A stretch of 64,000 bases of DNA, taken from the NCBI GenBank assembly GCA_001566965.1, contig LSNW01000032.1, positions 1 through 64,000 on the forward strand. The letters are read 5' to 3'. Positions 1 through 9,183 of the stretch are shown here, piece after piece (the stretch's first letter is position 1; each line of letters begins with the position of its first letter). Source of the stretch: Methylothermaceae bacteria B42. Its GTDB lineage: Bacteria; Pseudomonadota; Gammaproteobacteria; Methylococcales; Methylothermaceae. Below the pieces are notes generated by a model that saw only the letters and a list, made by a program, of their open reading frames with translations, was not told the DNA's origin and made no database searches. The translations under genes were made by a program, and so were the position numbers.

Positions 1-195
1 TCACCATCATGAACGCCATGATTAAAAATAACACCCCTTGGACGCCAAAAATGGCTTGACAGGGAACACGGTTGCTCTCCCTTTGGGAGAGGGGTTGGGG
101 AGAGGGTGTGACGGCGCTGTCCTTGCCGTTACCGGAACAGACCAACCAAAGGGGTACCAGCAGTTGAGTTATTGTCAAAACCATAGGCGGATCAA
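1..195. other. Upstream region of fliK with a small REP-like hairpin
   Basis: No complete gene is visible. An 18-codon open frame from base 3 ends at a TGA at 57-59 and could be the C-terminal tail of a gene that starts outside the window, but it is too short to identify. Bases 75-91 form a perfect hairpin (CTCTCCC, TTT, GGGAGAG) followed by a G-rich run, which resembles the short dispersed hairpin repeats found between genes in many proteobacteria. Confidence 0.4.
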
Positions 196-198
196 TTG

Positions 199-2007
199 AT
201 GCAGTTGAATTTAGGTGAGTTGCTACAATCGCTATTGTCTGATTTCTTGCCCGGTGGAAAGGGTGGATTCCACCCTCAAATTGAAACTCCTCCGCAGCAA
301 TCATTCCAGCAACTTCTTCAGGGGACACAAGAAGCCATCCAATCAACGCAGCCGGATATACCCTTAGCTTTAACGATTAAGCAACTGAAGCCGGTCCATG
401 GCCTGCCAATGGAACCTCAAGACTTCAAACCTTTATCCTTGGAGACCCTTGAAACTACGGAAGTAAAGAAACCTTATTTCTTGACAGAGTTTCAGCGTCC
501 CGGGACTGGGGAGTTCCATGAAGAAGCAGGGATATCAATGGCACAAGAACCAGGGGATCCAGCTCAGATCCTGTTGCCTGCCCCTCCCACTTTCTTACCC
601 TCGGCAACGCTATCGGAGGAAGTCGGTGAATCCGTTCCGCTACCAATAAACGAGGCGCATATTCCAGATGATGGAGAGTTTGCTGAACTTGATTTAACGC
701 AAATTGAGGACTGGGGTTCGGCGGCAGATGGTTTTCTTGATGAGACAGCATTGTCCTCTCGGTCAAATGAGTCGCATGTGTTGAAACTGGGTACGCCAGA
801 GGCAAATCCTGAGCCGGAGCCGGGCAAGCTGGCTTCTAAGCTTATGCGAGAAGATACGGCATTGCCCGAACCGTTGAACAACAAGTTCTCCAATCTGGAA
901 CAGGCAACATCAGCTTCGAGGTTTGAGCCGGAAACAGGTAAGCCGGCTTCTAATCCCGTGCTGGAAGAAGCGGTATTGTACCATCAGTTGAAAAAGTTCA
1001 ACCATTTGGACAGGGCGGTGCCAGCATCGGGTCCTGGGCCGGAAACTGGTAAATTCGTTTCTAACCCGGTACCGCAACCAGCGTTATCTGCGGAATCAAA
1101 CAACCCGCCCGGTTTGAACATCCCAACACAAAACTCCCTTCCTGGAACGGAGGATAGTGCACCGGTTCCTGCAACTATGTCCGAAGAAGCGGCGTTACCG
1201 CAACAGTCCGATAAGCCATCTGTTCTAAAAAATAGGATGGCGCAAGTTTCAAGTCTGGCGCAGGAAATTGGACCGGATGCTAGTTCCGCACCGGAAGAGG
1301 TGGCCACGCCAGTGCAGTCAGACAAAATTTCTGATTTGAAAGTAACGGCTCAAGCGCTACATCCTGGGGCGGAATCCGGAAAGCCAGCATCAGATTTTGT
1401 GACTCCGGCAAATGCTGCTGCTATGCTGAATGGTGAGGAGGCGCCCGCGCAACAAGTTTCTCAGGTGACAGAAACTGCTGTGAAACAAACTGCCGAAACA
1501 GATGGCATGCCAATGCAATCTTCACCTGTTCCAAACCGGCAAGTGTCGCCATCGGAGAAGGGCAACTTTTTATCCTTGGAGCGCCCCTTGGGAGGGCAGG
1601 GATGGGCGGAGGAATTGGGTGAGCGTTTGTTGTGGATGCAGAATAAATCGGTACATGTGGCCGAGCTTCGCCTCAACCCGGCCCATTTGGGTCCGGTGGA
1701 AGTGAAAATTCAGGTGAATAAGGAGGAAACCCTGGTTCATTTCACCGCGCAACATGCGCCGGCACGGGAGGCAATTGACGCAGCGCTTCCCCGCTTAAGG
1801 GAGATGTTTAACGCGCAACAATTATCGCTTGCCCAAGTGGAGGTTTCTTCCCACAATGGCTCTGATCAGAAGCAACCACACCAAGAACAGCACCATTCTT
1901 CCGCGAGCCGATGGCCGAATTGGAGCGAAGAAGGGGAAGATTTCGCGCGGGAAAAAGAAGAAAGGCGGCTATCCCAAGGACACCGCCTTTTGAATATCTA
2001 TGTTTGA
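199..2007 (+). CDS. fliK: Flagellar hook-length control protein FliK
   Basis: FliK measures hook length during flagellar assembly and switches the export apparatus from hook to filament substrates. The last ~150 residues carry the conserved globular Flg_hook domain, with the LRLNPAHLGPVEV core and the following amphipathic helix (about residues 490-565). The long N-terminal part is Pro/Glu/Ser-rich, low in complexity and probably extended, as in the family. It contains a degenerate repeated motif of the type PETGKxASxPV near residues 206, 245, 281 and 392. A TTG directly precedes the ATG chosen here; AGGCGG about 9 bases upstream can serve as ribosome binding site. No other flagellar gene is visible in the window. 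It converges on rne with only 27 bases between them. Function is confident from the C-terminal domain; the exact start is less so. Confidence 0.9.
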   Translation: MQLNLGELLQSLLSDFLPGGKGGFHPQIETPPQQSFQQLLQGTQEAIQSTQPDIPLALTIKQLKPVHGLPMEPQDFKPLSLETLETTEVKKPYFLTEFQRPGTGEFHEEAGISMAQEPGDPAQILLPAPPTFLPSATLSEEVGESVPLPINEAHIPDDGEFAELDLTQIEDWGSAADGFLDETALSSRSNESHVLKLGTPEANPEPEPGKLASKLMREDTALPEPLNNKFSNLEQATSASRFEPETGKPASNPVLEEAVLYHQLKKFNHLDRAVPASGPGPETGKFVSNPVPQPALSAESNNPPGLNIPTQNSLPGTEDSAPVPATMSEEAALPQQSDKPSVLKNRMAQVSSLAQEIGPDASSAPEEVATPVQSDKISDLKVTAQALHPGAESGKPASDFVTPANAAAMLNGEEAPAQQVSQVTETAVKQTAETDGMPMQSSPVPNRQVSPSEKGNFLSLERPLGGQGWAEELGERLLWMQNKSVHVAELRLNPAHLGPVEVKIQVNKEETLVHFTAQHAPAREAIDAALPRLREMFNAQQLSLAQVEVSSHNGSDQKQPHQEQHHSSASRWPNWSEEGEDFAREKEERRLSQGHRLLNIYV

Positions 2008-2034
2008 AGTGCCTTGAGCCCCGGCAATTTCCGG

Positions 2035-4206
2035 TTATTCCTCTTCGCTGGAGGCTTTGGCAGGTTCTTGAGGTTTTGGTTTTTCGGCCTTGACTTCATT
2101 CGGCGGAGCGTTGTCCGCTTGGGGAGGAGGGAGCAACGCTGCCGGGGTTGGCGAAGGCTTTTTGTCCTGAGCAGGTTCTGAAACAGTCGGCTGCGCCGGG
2201 TTTTGAGTTTCGGGGCCGGTTTGTCTTGTTCCCTCGGAAGCAGAGTTCTTGTTTTGTCCTCCCTGAGTATGACGTCTTCCACCCCGACGGCGGCGGTTGG
2301 TGCCTCTGCGGTTGCTTTGGCGTTTGCGGGGCGGTTCATGTGCGGGTTGCTCTTCGGGAGAAGCGTCTTGCCTCGGTTCCAGGGTATTTTCCGCGGTTTT
2401 TCTGGGGCGGCGGGTTTGTCCGCGACGGCGTCCGCCACGGGTTGTGGGAGGCCGGCGTTGAGGTCTTTCAGCCGTTGTTGTTTCCTGCAGGGGCTGTTCG
2501 GCAGGTTTTTCTTCGGGTTGAGCCTCTGCGGTTTTGCCGCCACCTACCAGCTTGCGCCAGAAACGTTTGATTAAATCTTTTGAAGAAGCTTTGCTTTGCA
2601 CCGGCGCGGGCGTTGTCGGCAGGAAGTCCTTGACCGCTGGTTGTTCGATTTTTTTGGCGGATTCGCTGGCAAAGTCGGGAATCTGGCTTTCTTCCTTGGG
2701 AATTTGTTCGTAGCTGATTTGCTCGACTTCTTCACCGTCGCGCATCCGCTGGATTTCATAGGCCGGCGTTTCCAGATGCTTGGAAGGCACAATGACAACA
2801 CTGACTTCATGGCGTTTCTCAATCTGTTCCAGCATGTGCCTTTTTTCATTGAGCAGAAAGGTGGCTGGTTCCAGGGGCAGGTGGACTACCACTCGTCCAG
2901 TATTGGGCTTGATGGCTTCCTCCTCAATAATCCTGAGGATTGACAATGCCAAGGACTCTGTCCCGCGTATGGTTCCCTGGCCCTGACAGCGGGGGCATGG
3001 AATCAGGCTGGATTCTCCCAACGAAGGACGCAGCCGCTGGCGGGACATTTCCAGCAGGCCAAAGCGTGAAATGCGCCCAATTTGCACCCGGGCCCGGTCG
3101 CTTTTGACGGCTTCCCGCAATTTGTTTTCCACCGCTCTTTGATTACGGGAAGCGAGCATATCGATAAAATCGATCACAAATAACCCGCCCATGTCCCGCA
3201 ACCGCAATTGGCGGGCGATTTCTTCGGCGGCTTCCAGGTTGGTGGTCAACGCGGTTTCTTCAATATTGCCGCCTTTGGTGGAGCGGGCCGAATTGATATC
3301 TATGGAGGTTAGGGCTTCAGTATGGTCGATGACAATGGCACCGCCCGAGGGGAGAGGCACTTCCCGGCGGTAAGCAAGCTCAATTTGGGATTCAATCTGG
3401 AACCGGCTGAACAATGGCACCGTATCTTCATACAGCTTGGCTTTGCCAATTAAGTTGGGCATGACCTGCTGCAGGAAGTTGCGTACCATGCGGTAGGTGG
3501 CCGGGTTATCGATGAGAATTTCGTCGATGTCGGCGCGCAAGTGATCGCGCAAGGCACGGATGATGACGTTACTTTCCTGGAAAATCAAAAAAGGGGCTTG
3601 TCTTTCCTGGGCTGAGCGCTCAATGGCGTCCCACAACTGCAGAAGATAGTTGAGATCCCATTGCAATTCCTCGGCGGTTTTGCCTTCCGCCGCGGTGCGG
3701 ACAATCAGCCCCATGCCTTCGGGAATATCCAGGGAAGCAACTATATCTTTGAGATCACTGCGGGTTTCAGATTCAATCCGGCGGGAAATGCCGCCGGCCC
3801 TGGGGTTGTTGGGCATGAGCACCAGGTAACTGCCTGCCAGGGCGATATAGGTGGTCAATGCAGCGCCTTTGTTGCCGCGTTCTTCCTTTTCAATTTGGAT
3901 AACCAATTCCTGGCCTTCCTGAATCAGCTCCTTGATTTGCGCCCGGCCTTCCTCCGGGTTTAAAGGCCGGGAGAAGTACATCGGGGCTATTTCCTTTAAC
4001 GGCAAAAATCCGTGCCTGTCAGCGCCGTAATTGACGAAGACCGCTTCCAGGCTGGGCTCGATTCGAGTGATGATACCTTTGTAAATGTTGGCTTTTTTCT
4101 GTTCGCGGGAAGGAACCTCAATGTCAAAATCGTAAAGTTTTTGCCCTTCAACCAGAGCAACCCGTAGCTCCTCTGGTTGAGTGGCATTGATAAGCATTCT
4201 TTTCAT
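2035..4206 (-). CDS. rne: Ribonuclease E
   Basis: Essential endoribonuclease that initiates mRNA decay and processes rRNA and tRNA precursors. The start [10 protein letters not shown] is the family's usual N-terminus. An S1 RNA-binding domain lies in the first ~125 residues. Catalytic aspartates are visible in the [10 protein letters not shown] and FVIDFIDM segments (about residues 300-350), and the zinc-link CPRCQGQG follows near residue 400. The C-terminal ~200 residues are Arg-, Pro- and Glu-rich, with RRRGGRR-type clusters, and look disordered, as expected for the RNA-binding and degradosome scaffold. At 723 residues it is much shorter than the E. coli enzyme (1061), so the scaffold is reduced. 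It is transcribed divergently from rluC, the same arrangement as in E. coli, with a long leader that could mediate autoregulation. Confidence 0.97.
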   Translation of the reverse strand: MKRMLINATQPEELRVALVEGQKLYDFDIEVPSREQKKANIYKGIITRIEPSLEAVFVNYGADRHGFLPLKEIAPMYFSRPLNPEEGRAQIKELIQEGQELVIQIEKEERGNKGAALTTYIALAGSYLVLMPNNPRAGGISRRIESETRSDLKDIVASLDIPEGMGLIVRTAAEGKTAEELQWDLNYLLQLWDAIERSAQERQAPFLIFQESNVIIRALRDHLRADIDEILIDNPATYRMVRNFLQQVMPNLIGKAKLYEDTVPLFSRFQIESQIELAYRREVPLPSGGAIVIDHTEALTSIDINSARSTKGGNIEETALTTNLEAAEEIARQLRLRDMGGLFVIDFIDMLASRNQRAVENKLREAVKSDRARVQIGRISRFGLLEMSRQRLRPSLGESSLIPCPRCQGQGTIRGTESLALSILRIIEEEAIKPNTGRVVVHLPLEPATFLLNEKRHMLEQIEKRHEVSVVIVPSKHLETPAYEIQRMRDGEEVEQISYEQIPKEESQIPDFASESAKKIEQPAVKDFLPTTPAPVQSKASSKDLIKRFWRKLVGGGKTAEAQPEEKPAEQPLQETTTAERPQRRPPTTRGGRRRGQTRRPRKTAENTLEPRQDASPEEQPAHEPPRKRQSNRRGTNRRRRGGRRHTQGGQNKNSASEGTRQTGPETQNPAQPTVSEPAQDKKPSPTPAALLPPPQADNAPPNEVKAEKPKPQEPAKASSEEE

Positions 4207-4582
4207 GCAGATTATCCTTTTGCGTCCAGGGGAACGAGCGAGAAGTACTGCTAGTCACAGTTTGATGTTCCTTTATGCTGTTAAGGAGGGCAGTGAATGC
4301 GTCGGCATGAAGTAGCTTCGACGGATTGGTAGAACTGCCTGGACTTCTCAAGCTTCGTTCATTTTTATGTTTATTGTTCAGGCCACTCGTTTGAATGTTA
4401 GATCGTTTACAATGGCCTGATTGTAAATTGTTTTGTTTCTGTTATGACACGATTACCGGTGCATGGTTCAAGTATAGGGTATTGGCGGCAATCTTTATCC
4501 CAAGTGGGCGCTAAAAGAGTTTCCCCGGGGATTCAGGCTAGTGTCAAGCGTCACATTATAACGACAAGCATCGGTAAAATCC
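4207..4582. promoter_or_regulatory. Divergent rne/rluC intergenic region
   Basis: This 376-base gap separates the divergent starts of rne and rluC. In enterobacteria the equivalent region holds the rne promoter(s) and a structured 5' leader through which RNase E destabilises its own mRNA. A similarly long leader is possible here, but I could not identify a convincing promoter pair or a conserved leader hairpin by eye. No ORF with recognisable protein character lies inside. Confidence 0.45.
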
Positions 4583-5548
4583 ATGATTCATCAAATGTTT
4601 ATGGAAAAAAATAAACCGCAGGTCCAGTTGCTGAAAATCAGCCCTGATGATGCTGGTCAGCGCATTGATAACTTTCTTTTTTCCCGTTTGAAAGGGGTGC
4701 CCAAAAGCCGGGTGTATCGCTTGCTTCGTAAAGGCGAAGTTCGCGTCAACAAAGGGCGGATCCGGGCCCATTACCGGATTCAAGCCGGGGATGTTATCCG
4801 GATACCCCCATTGCGGATGGTTCCAGAAGCACCGGCAGCCATTGCCCCTAAAAACGTGGAAAAATTTTTGGAAAGCCGGATTTTATACGAGGATGCGTAT
4901 TTGCTCGCCCTGAATAAACCCGCTGGAATGGCGGTCCACGGTGGTAGTGGGCTGCAAGGCGGGGTGATTGAATATTTGCGCCATATCCGGCCAAGGGAAA
5001 AAAGTCTGGAGCTGGTACATCGGTTGGATAAGGATACTTCCGGCTGTCTTTTGATTGCCAGAAAAAAGCAAGTATTGCGTCAGCTGCACGAAATACTCAG
5101 GGAGGATTACATCGATAAACGCTATCAGGCATTACTCTCCGGCGCTTGGAAAGAGCGCTTTAAGCGTGTGGATGCCCCGCTGCGGAAATTTGTTCAGCGC
5201 GGCGGGGAACGGTTTGTCAAAGTGGATGGAAGCGGAAAGGCTTCAGTGACGGAATTCCGACGTCTGGAAGCTTTTGCTGACGCTACCTTGGTCGAAGCCC
5301 GGCTATTGACCGGCAGAACCCATCAAATCCGTGTCCACGCCGCCCATTTGGGGCATCCCATTGCCGGAGACGAGCGCTATGGCATGGAAGAAATTAACCG
5401 GGCGTGGCACCGTTTTGGGCTCAAACGGTTATTTCTTCATGCATGGCGATTGACTTTTAACCATCCTGTTACTGGCGCTAAGCTCCAGGTGGAAGCCCCC
5501 CTGGAGCCAGAATTGTTATCCTTGTTGACCCAGCTGGAAAAAGCGTAA
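4583..5548 (+). CDS. rluC: 23S rRNA pseudouridine synthase RluC
   Basis: RluC converts uridines at three sites in 23S rRNA domains (955, 2504, 2580 in E. coli numbering) to pseudouridine. An N-terminal S4-like RNA-binding domain (QRIDNFLFSRLKGVPKSR, about residues 28-45) is followed by the RsuA/RluA catalytic domain, with the HRLDKDTSG motif containing the catalytic aspartate and the GRTHQIRVHAAHLGHPIAGD block. The length, 321 residues, matches the family (E. coli 319), and the divergent neighbour rne supports RluC over RluD. Two further in-frame ATGs (4595, 4601) follow the first, and no strong ribosome binding site decides between them. It converges on the next gene with a 4-base gap. Confidence 0.93.
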   Translation: MIHQMFMEKNKPQVQLLKISPDDAGQRIDNFLFSRLKGVPKSRVYRLLRKGEVRVNKGRIRAHYRIQAGDVIRIPPLRMVPEAPAAIAPKNVEKFLESRILYEDAYLLALNKPAGMAVHGGSGLQGGVIEYLRHIRPREKSLELVHRLDKDTSGCLLIARKKQVLRQLHEILREDYIDKRYQALLSGAWKERFKRVDAPLRKFVQRGGERFVKVDGSGKASVTEFRRLEAFADATLVEARLLTGRTHQIRVHAAHLGHPIAGDERYGMEEINRAWHRFGLKRLFLHAWRLTFNHPVTGAKLQVEAPLEPELLSLLTQLEKA

Positions 5549-5552
5549 ACGG

Positions 5553-6521
5553 TTATGCTGCTTGTTGCTGAAATCTGCCAGTATTCATGGGATCGCCCGG
5601 TGGGCCAAGGGGTGGTGTCTTCTCCAGCACCTGGAAAGCGTCGTGACGAATATGATTGCGCCGCATTTCTTCCCGGAGCAGGTCTTCAGTGACAATGCCT
5701 TGTTCCAGGCATTCCCTGAGCAGGCCAAAAAACAGATTTTCCTGGTTTCGATCGGGGTGAAGCCGGTAGGTGCCCAAAAAAGCATGATCGCCAAACAGGC
5801 GGCGCCGGGTGCGCATGAGCCAACCAATGGGAGGGAACAGGCGAAACCGGTCCGCCGGCGTCCAGTCGATGGGCAGGCCGGTTTTCCAAGGTTGGGTCAG
5901 GCGGCGGGTGTTGTGCAAGAGTTTGGTGTTGGGTGTCAGGCGGTCAAAATCGTTCCATTCAGGTTCCAACAGGCCGATATTCTCTTTGGGTTCGTTGCGC
6001 AGTCCAATCCAGTCTACATAATCTAATTCAAAGGCAAACATGGCCCGGAATTGTTCCTCGCAGCGCCAATGGGTGAGCTTGGCGCAATCGAGGAGCATGA
6101 CGCTGCTGGCGTAACATTTATCGATCCACCATTTGGGGCCGGAACGGGGGCGGCACCAAATGGTCTTGCCTTGCATATCCCGGGACAGCAACTCCCAAAC
6201 ATCAGAAACCGCGAAGATATCCGGATCCACAACCACTGCCTTGCCCTGATAATTCATCAGTTCCGGGGGCATGAAACGCAGTGGGGTAAAGGATTGCAGG
6301 TCTTCGTTATGCCATATCCGCTCCACGCCATCACGCAGAAAGGGTTTGCCCTCCATTTCCTGGAAGAAAGGATAATCCTTGTGATGGATGATGCGGACAT
6401 CGAAGCGGTCGCCATGGGCGGAATTGCGCTTCATGGAATATTGAGAGACTAGCGCGCCAACCCATTGTTTGTGATTTGTGTGAATAAAAACACAATAATC
6501 GCTGGCCGTTGATTTGTTCAT
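5553..6521 (-). CDS. Glycosyltransferase-like protein with a DPD motif
   Basis: I do not recognise a named family with certainty. The protein (322 residues) has no signal peptide or membrane segment. The VVVDPDIFAV stretch near residue 100 is a hydrophobic strand ending in a DxD motif of the kind that binds metal-nucleotide-sugar in GT-A enzymes, and the nearby substrate-like region is rich in Trp and Arg (RPRSGPKWWIDK). The C-terminal third is basic and aromatic. Its start overlaps the stop of the sulfotransferase gene by 4 bases, and a GGTGG sequence sits just upstream, so the two genes are translationally coupled. Context suggests that the pair builds or decorates a cell-surface glycan. 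The glycosyltransferase role is inferred from one motif and the context. Confidence 0.6.
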   Translation of the reverse strand: MNKSTASDYCVFIHTNHKQWVGALVSQYSMKRNSAHGDRFDVRIIHHKDYPFFQEMEGKPFLRDGVERIWHNEDLQSFTPLRFMPPELMNYQGKAVVVDPDIFAVSDVWELLSRDMQGKTIWCRPRSGPKWWIDKCYASSVMLLDCAKLTHWRCEEQFRAMFAFELDYVDWIGLRNEPKENIGLLEPEWNDFDRLTPNTKLLHNTRRLTQPWKTGLPIDWTPADRFRLFPPIGWLMRTRRRLFGDHAFLGTYRLHPDRNQENLFFGLLRECLEQGIVTEDLLREEMRRNHIRHDAFQVLEKTPPLGPPGDPMNTGRFQQQAA

Positions 6522-7465
6522 ACGTTCACCACCTGTTTAGGTTGCATGGAAGAGGTATAGCCGAAGCTTGGGTCCAAAAGGCTTTCGACCAAGGCATTAA
6601 TTTGAGCGCATTGATTATCATCAAAATAGTCCTGCCAGCCACCTACTTTGGCTCGGCGGACTTTATAGGAATTGAGGTTGGATTTATCCTTGGGCACTAG
6701 TCGGCTGCCGCTGAAGCGGAATTTCTTTTCCTGTTCCAGTTTGCGCATATTCTCAATGGATGAAAATTCAACCGCGTCCAAAATCGTCTTTTCATCGCCT
6801 GGGGTGCCGAGGAACTGGGTCATTCGTTTTAACTGATTGGCGGTATCGGCGCGCAGATCCTCATAACGAACAATTAGCAGATGTTCGATTTTAGAAACCT
6901 CCCGTGCCCAAAGATTCATGAAGTCAATGATTTTTGGCAGGCCGACATCGGTGTCCATGACAAAATCAAAGATGGAAATGTCTGCGCCGTGGGGTGGATA
7001 GCGGTTGAGCTTTTTCTTGCCCGGCCGCATCCGGTATTTCCATTGAAAGAACTGGGAGACGGCGACATCCCGGGGGTCGCGTACGAGCAAGATGGTTTTT
7101 TTGTGATAGTAATCGGACTTATTGCCGTGGTTGCCGGTATAGTCCTTTAAATAATTATCATGGGTAAAGAAAATCTTTGGAATTGCGGGCCGCAGCCGGT
7201 GCATGTTGTCAAAACCCAACAGTTGATAGCCAGGCAATTGATGCAAGGTCTGATAAAAACGCGACAACATGACTCGCAGCCAGGTTCTGCCGCTTTTGCC
7301 ATAGGACACAATTACGGCGTCGCAACGCCTGAGTTTGCTTGCCTCATTCCTACCCCTGAGCCAGCGTTCCAATTGAATTCGCTGTTGGGAAGGAAGGAAG
7401 AAACAAGCGCCTAAGATGGCATTGCGAGTCAGAATTTTGCTCAAATTTTGTACAAGGGGATGCAT
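6518..7465 (-). CDS. PAPS-dependent sulfotransferase family protein
   Basis: Predicted cytoplasmic sulfotransferase that moves a sulfo group from PAPS to an acceptor, probably a sugar or lipid. The 5'-phosphosulfate loop SYGKSGRTWLRVML lies near residue 55, and the 3'-phosphate-binding strand and helix LLVRDPRDVAVSQFF near residue 130. The C-terminal KVGGWQDYF-type element also matches the family. The length (315 residues) is normal. It is the first gene of a two-gene minus-strand unit with the glycosyltransferase-like gene. The ribosome binding site before the ATG is weak. The acceptor cannot be deduced; a surface polysaccharide or glycolipid is suggested by the partner. Confidence 0.85.
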   Translation of the reverse strand: MHPLVQNLSKILTRNAILGACFFLPSQQRIQLERWLRGRNEASKLRRCDAVIVSYGKSGRTWLRVMLSRFYQTLHQLPGYQLLGFDNMHRLRPAIPKIFFTHDNYLKDYTGNHGNKSDYYHKKTILLVRDPRDVAVSQFFQWKYRMRPGKKKLNRYPPHGADISIFDFVMDTDVGLPKIIDFMNLWAREVSKIEHLLIVRYEDLRADTANQLKRMTQFLGTPGDEKTILDAVEFSSIENMRKLEQEKKFRFSGSRLVPKDKSNLNSYKVRRAKVGGWQDYFDDNQCAQINALVESLLDPSFGYTSSMQPKQVVNV

Positions 7466-7637
7466 GAATTATTTCGCCGAATAAGATTGTGGGTGGATAT
7501 TAGCTTTTATTTTACACTTACTTTTTGTGAAATTGATGACAAGTTGTGGTGGATTTGCATAAAAAATACAATTTGTTGTTTTTTGTTTGCTATAATTTGG
7601 ATGTGAAGAAATATGGTCTAGACGGGGTAAAGTGCCC
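7466..7637. promoter_or_regulatory. AT-rich divergent promoter region
   Basis: This short gap between the divergent sulfotransferase and ELM1-type genes is markedly AT-rich. A perfect -10 hexamer TATAAT lies at 7591-7596 on the plus strand, 42 bases before the ATG of the ELM1-type gene. No good -35 accompanies it at 17 bases. No coding potential was seen. Confidence 0.45.
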
Positions 7638-8810
7638 ATGTGGTTCTTGTTTGGCAATGCACTGAAGCGGGAGATCTCATTCAACCCATATCCCAAGGTA
7701 TGGGTGCTGCTAAACCAGCGGGCTGGAGAAAACACCCAGGTTTTGGCGTTGGCGGAAGCTTTGGGCTGGCCATATGAAGTAAAACGCTTCACTTATCGCA
7801 CAGGCGTTCCCTATTTGTGTTTACAAGCCTCCTTGGCAGGCATTATTAAGGCCAAATCCGATTCGCTTAACCCGCCCTGGCCCGATCTGATTATCAGCGC
7901 GGGCGCTCGTAACGAACCGATCTGCCGTTGGGTTCAGCAGGAGGCCAAAAAATTGGGCCATCAAGTACGGTTGATACATATTGGAAGGCCCTGGAACCGG
8001 CTTGACAAGTTTGATCTGGTCATCACTACCCCGCAATACCGTCTGCCCCAGCGGCCCAATGTTTTACACAACAGTTTGACGTTACATCGGGTGACGACAG
8101 CCCGTCTTGAAATAGAAGTTCAGCGCTGGCAATCGCGCTTGGCGCATCTGCCTCGCCCCAGAATTGCTGTTATGATTGGTGGTTCTAGCGGTCCATATGT
8201 CCTCGACGAAAAGGCAGCACGCCGGCTGGCAAACCAAGTCAATGAGTTGGCAAGGAAAATGGGTGCTTCTTTGTTGGTGACCACCAGTGCCAGGACCCGG
8301 CCTGGGATTTTAGATGCAATCAAAAACGTGGTGACGGTACCCACCTATTTTTTTGAGTGGTCACAGGGTCAAAAAGACAATCCTTACTACGCCTTTCTAG
8401 GGATGGCCGATCATATAATAGTTACGGGAGACAGCGTTTCCATGCTAACGGAAGCGGTGGCCACGGGCAAGCCGGTACATATCTTTGATCTGCTGGATGA
8501 GAGTGACTTTCCGTCGCTGCGTGACTGGAATCTTGAAACAATGCGTGCTTGTATTTACCGGTGGGCGATGCAATGGATGCCCAGGCGGTTAACCCGGGAT
8601 GTTTCCCTGGTTCATCAACGGGTCATCAGGGAAGGACAGGCGGTTTGGTTGGGCCAAACTTTTGTAAACGGCCCCAGAGTCTCGAGTCTAAAGGATAAAG
8701 ATCTGGCCATCGCCAGGGTTCGGTCTCTGTTTTACGATCGAGAATTCACTCCTGTTGGAAAAAGAGTCAAACCGGTAGTTCGGGAAACGAAACCGGCGAT
8801 GACCGCCTGA
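7638..8810 (+). CDS. ELM1 family protein (DUF1022), GT-B-like
   Basis: Homolog of the ELM1/DUF1022 family, named after a plant mitochondrial fission factor but common in proteobacteria, where its role is not established. Visible family features are the N-terminal VWVLLNQRAGENTQVLALAE segment, SAGARNEPI, the HIGRPW block, and the C-terminal VTGDSVSMLTEA plus GKPVHIF motifs. The last two resemble the donor-binding half of GT-B glycosyltransferases. The start is the ATG at 7638; an in-frame GTG at 7632 is an alternative. Its position beside a glycosyltransferase-like and a sulfotransferase gene fits an envelope or surface-glycan role, though that is inference. A strong terminator follows. Confidence 0.85.
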   Translation: MWFLFGNALKREISFNPYPKVWVLLNQRAGENTQVLALAEALGWPYEVKRFTYRTGVPYLCLQASLAGIIKAKSDSLNPPWPDLIISAGARNEPICRWVQQEAKKLGHQVRLIHIGRPWNRLDKFDLVITTPQYRLPQRPNVLHNSLTLHRVTTARLEIEVQRWQSRLAHLPRPRIAVMIGGSSGPYVLDEKAARRLANQVNELARKMGASLLVTTSARTRPGILDAIKNVVTVPTYFFEWSQGQKDNPYYAFLGMADHIIVTGDSVSMLTEAVATGKPVHIFDLLDESDFPSLRDWNLETMRACIYRWAMQWMPRRLTRDVSLVHQRVIREGQAVWLGQTFVNGPRVSSLKDKDLAIARVRSLFYDREFTPVGKRVKPVVRETKPAMTA

Positions 8811-8826
8811 GTGCCTGCTTTTATAG

Positions 8827-8866
8827 TGCCAAACTGGCTTTGCAGCCGCCAGTTTGGCATCGTTTT
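8827..8866 (+). terminator. Rho-independent terminator after the ELM1-type gene
   Basis: A perfect 12-base-pair stem (TGCCAAACTGGC at 8827-8838 with GCCAGTTTGGCA at 8848-8859) and a 9-base loop are followed by TCGTTTTA. It lies 17 bases after the stop codon and insulates pntAB from upstream transcription. Confidence 0.85.
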
Positions 8867-9045
8867 AATCCGTTTCTCCTCTATACTTAAAAAGCCATTC
8901 CTAAGCTAGCTTTTTCCTCTGCATCCTTAAGAGCTTACGCGACATTTTTAACCTGTCACCTCCTAGCTAACAAGACCACACCCGCCCTTCAATCAATCTT
9001 TTGCGTGTTTAAATGACGTGGTCCTGTCTTGGCTAACCAAAACCC

Positions 9046-9075
9046 TTGACCCTGGTTTGGGTTTCTGCTTACGAT
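9046..9075 (+). promoter_or_regulatory. Candidate sigma-70 promoter of pntAB
   Basis: TTGACC at 9046-9051 and TACGAT at 9070-9075 are separated by 18 bases and lie about 110 bases before the pntA ATG. The rest of the gap after the upstream terminator (8867-9045) shows no gene. Confidence 0.5.
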
Positions 9076-9183
9076 GGGAAGGGTTTGTTCTTTGCTGGCC
9101 ACTGTCGTTTAGTTCTGGTAAAGAATGAGCTGGAAAGGAGAGAAAAACTTAAAAATCTGACAATAAAGAGGAGCAAGATCGCA

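Noticed and set aside
9003-9025. Similarity to the end of the membrane-protein gene at 32,035 (shared CGTGTTTAAATGACG)
   Set aside because: A 15-base identity between two places in 64 kb is expected by chance a few times, and the flanks do not align.
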